A stretch of 64,000 nt of DNA from Acanthochlamys bracteata (taxonomy: Eukaryota > Streptophyta > Magnoliopsida > Pandanales > Velloziaceae): the NCBI GenBank assembly GCA_019914995.1, contig CM034133.1, positions 6,262,001 through 6,326,000 on the forward strand. The letters are read 5' to 3'. Positions 61,225-64,000 of the stretch are shown here, in pieces. Below the pieces are notes generated by a model. It worked only from the letters and a program-made list of their open reading frames with translations, was not told where the DNA came from and did not search any database. How positions within the stretch are numbered: the stretch's first letter is position 1; the number at the start of each line of letters is the position of its first letter. The translations under genes were made by a program, and so were the position numbers.

Positions 61225-61563
61225 TGGTGATGGTAGTTGTTTATTTCTGGAAATGGTTTGGATTTGAGACCTATAGCTCCCGGGGCGAGTAGTAGTGGAG
61301 GTTCTATAGCTGAGTTGAGAGCTGAGATGGACGCTTTTTGTGAGGAGATGATGCGTGTAGTTCAGCAGTCAGTGTTAGCAGTTTTGGCTCAAACAACAAT
61401 CTTAGGTGATAAACCTAAAGGACCTACAGTTTTTACTGTACCAGATCCTACAGTGTTCGAAGTTAGTGCGCCGGTTGTTCAGGAACAGCAGATTCCGATG
61501 ATGGCGACTGTTTCAGGTGATACTCATGGTGTTTTGGGAGGGTCAGTCACTGTTCCTCAATAG
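61225..61563 (+). pseudogene. Orphan reading frame, unknown
   Basis: An open stretch of about 110 codons follows a possible acceptor TGGTAG. It has an Ala/Ser/Gly linker (PIAPGASSSGGS), an amphipathic helix (AELRAEMDAFCEEMMRVVQQS) and a Pro/Val-rich tail, ending TAG at 61563. The first ATG is only at about 61327. No family recognised. GC content is higher than its surroundings, and it stops exactly where LINE homology begins, so it is probably a fragment, perhaps of a transposon gag-like or captured gene. Confidence 0.35.
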
Positions 61564-61564
61564 G

Positions 61565-63940
61565 CGTCCACAAGATTCTAAGATATTACTCTAACATTCT
61601 ACTTTATAATTTAATCATTTTTTATCTCACCAATTAAAACTATATTATTGGCAAATAACATGCACCACAATATTTTCATACTGAATATGTTAAGTGAGTT
61701 CATTAATTAGTAAGACCAATAGATAAGCATTTAAAATATGAACTTTGATGTGAATCTATAGTAATAGAAAATTTTTACTAATATAACCATTACAGTATAC
61801 TTTAGTGGTTAATTTATCATAGATATTTTAATGATCTTTCTATACATATTATGTATATCTTTTTTAACATCTATTATAACCCTTCTTTAGTTACTATATC
61901 GTAAGCTTTTTCTAAATCTATAAAAATTATATCTAGGTTTTGCTCCTTCATTGTATATTGTTCCATCAATATCCAGAGTAGATAAATTATTTCAATGGTA
62001 GATCTTTATGGAATAAAACAAAATTGATTATCTGAAATCTTTGAATTATATCTTAATGTATGTTCAAAAATTCCCTCCCACAATTTCATTCTATAGCTCA
62101 TGAAATTACTTTATAATTCGTACAATTTTGAATGTCTTCATTATGTTTATAAATAGGCACTAGAGCACTTTTTCTCAATTCATCTGGCATCCTGTCACTT
62201 TTTAAAATAACATTAAATAATTTTGTTAATCAAGTAACACCCACTTAACCTAAATGCCTCAAAATTTTAATTAGGATTCCATCTTGGACAAATTGTTTTC
62301 TTAATTTTATTTTTTTTAGAGCTTTCCTTACTTTTGATGGTTGTATTGTTGTAGTATAGTTAACATTTTTATTATATCGATATTCATCAAGTCGGCTATA
62401 TGCAGAACGTGTCTTTCATTAAATATAATTATTCATGTGTTTGTGATATTATTATTATGAAATAATATTGAATGGTATTCATCTTTAACGCATCTAATTT
62501 GATTTATGTCTCTACTTTCTTTTTTTTTACGCGCAATGTTATAGATAGCATTCTCTCCCTCTGTAGTGCCTAAATATTTTTATAATTTTCATACTTTATC
62601 GTACGAGACTTACTAATGGCTTTATTGATTTTTTCTTTACTAAATTATATTTTCTAAAAGCTTTCGTAGTATCATTTTTTGGTAGATTTCTATAACAGTC
62701 TCTTTTATGGTTAACTGTGTTTTTTATATTTCATTCCATCACCAAGTTTTCTTATTTGTAAGTTTTTCATCCTTTGATTCTTTTAGGACTTCTTTCACAA
62801 TATTTTTAATACAATTAGCCATTCCCATCTATATCATGTTATTATCTCCGCTTATATTTCAATTTCTATATTTCAAAATTCAGTTTATACCTAGTTTATC
62901 TCGATGCAAGTTCCATCAGCTCTTTTTACGTGTTCCATTATATTTATGTCTTTTTTCTAAAGATAATATCCAACACAAGTAGCTTGTATTGTACAGTTAA
63001 ACTCTCCTCAGGAATTACGTTACAATTCTTATAGGATAATATGTTTGCGTGCCTAGTGAGAATATAATCTATTTGTCTTCGTGTTTGTCATTCTTATAGA
63101 TTATAAGGTAGGTATCTTGTTTTTTAAAAAACGTATTTGTTAACACCTAATTATAAGCCAAACTAAAATATGAAATAGTAATACCTTTATCGTTAGAATC
63201 TTAACTAAAATTTTCTTGAACTCTTTCATGCCCTATGTTACCATTCCCTACATGGCCATTCAAATCACCTTCAATAAAAATGTTATGTTTTGTAGAAATT
63301 GCTTAAATTAATCTATTCCTGTCTACCCTAAATTGTTATTTGAAACTATTTCTAATCCTATCTGAGTGGCGTAAGCATTAATAACACTGACTCCTCCCCT
63401 AGAAGTAGTTTAACTAATATAATTATATCTCCAACACGTTTCACCTCAACAACTTTTTTTTAAACTCTTCAATGATAATTCCTACACCATTCTATTCTAC
63501 ACTTTACTAGTGTACCAAATTTTATAAACTGTGTTTCCTATCTCTTTCCTTCTCATCCACCCAATAAATTTCTTATATGCAAGTAATGTTAAGTTGTCTT
63601 CTACGCATTACCTCAACCAATTCTAAAGATTTACCTATTAGCGTTCCAATATTCCAAGTTGCTATCTAACACTAGTGTTATAAACTAGCTTCTTTAGTGC
63701 TTTCGTCTATTAGACCGCGGTAGTTCTTACTTATTTGTCGACATTTTCGGGCATTAGAACATCGCATGTCTCCAGGACACACTAACAAACCCTTATCACT
63801 AGTGCGCGCTAGTAGGGATGCCCCAACGAAATCTGGATAAAATGGATTAATGTTATTGGAATTAACAAAGCTTTACGTTGTCTGTAAACATACTACGGCT
63901 TGGGACCGGCTACGAAAAAATATAGACGGAGCTCATCCAA
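61565..63940 (-). mobile_element. RTE-type LINE, decayed and lacking its 3' end
   Basis: Read on the minus strand. An N-terminal part (CPGDMRCSNARKC, about 63790-63740) leads into an AP-type endonuclease: IATWNIGTLIGKSLELVEVMR at about 63665-63600, FIEGDLNGHVGNGNIGHERV at about 63275-63215. RT motifs follow: NQFCFIP.RSTIEIIYLLW at 62030-61975, IIFIDLEKAYDIV at about 61935-61890 and MLFANNIVLIGE at 61665-61630, where the family has FADDIVL. Both catalytic Asp of the ADD box appear as Asn, and frames change several times, so it is dead. Similarity stops at about 61567 within the RT (ILESCG), with no 3' tail. The middle (62,400-62,900) is weakly conserved. Confidence 0.85.
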
Positions 63941-64000
63941 TCATTTGATGTAGATGACAAAAGAAGATAATACATATATTTTAGAGTTTATTTTTATTAT

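Noticed and set aside
62707-62982. 91-codon + strand frame
   Set aside because: It is antisense to the LINE and made of Phe/Leu/Ile-rich low-complexity sequence.

Overview
This is plant nuclear DNA, most likely from a eudicot. It is AT-rich, contains plant-type Ty1/copia Sireviruses, Tat/Athila-type Ty3/gypsy pieces, a CACTA transposon, PIF/Harbinger-type elements and a plant RTE-type LINE, and has one intact intron-rich host gene. I cannot name the species. Exon limits, repeat ends and target-site duplications were read by eye.

Layout. 1-2,210 is the 3' end and LTR of a gypsy element. 2,211-4,760 has no gene and includes AT microsatellites. About 4,760-12,050 is a decayed Sirevirus (A) split by a 4.1 kb PIF/Harbinger-like element (7,626-11,762). 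13,590-15,296 is a gypsy gag remnant followed by two LTRs separated by only about 250 bp. 15,297-19,655 is anonymous DNA with a degenerate telomere-like patch, one end of a TIR element and a 287-bp Tourist-like MITE. 19,656 to about 48,655 is one old copia element blown up by nested insertions: a 19.3 kb CACTA in its 5' LTR (20,089-39,421, TSD TGA), a GC-richer organelle-like insert in the CACTA, a 10.15 kb Sirevirus (B) in that insert (23,116-33,269, TSD GGAGA), a gypsy fragment in the copia interior, and a second 4.4 kb PIF/Harbinger-like element in its 3' LTR (44,111-48,544, TSD TAA).

Host genes. The one clearly functional gene is FANCI (49,095-55,402, + strand), the Fanconi anaemia ID-complex subunit. 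Thirteen exons join in frame into 1,407 codons plus stop. The product keeps the counterpart of the monoubiquitinated lysine, an SQ cluster and a C-terminal basic signal. Back-to-back E2F-type sites lie about 55 bp before its ATG, which suits an S-phase repair gene. A TIR element sits 131 bp after its stop codon. Near the right edge is a broken dynein light chain (LC8) gene (60,831-61,190), followed by an orphan reading frame and a LINE that lacks its 3' end (about 63,940-61,565, minus strand).

The most unusual non-genic features are a 1.2 kb foldback with palindromes nested in its arms (58,490-59,705), the PIF/Harbinger-like elements that carry a leader-exon-like module plus GAGTGAATG-type repeats, and the four-level insertion stack. 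I did not find a new defence or biosynthetic system; what stands out here is transposon biology and a DNA-repair gene.
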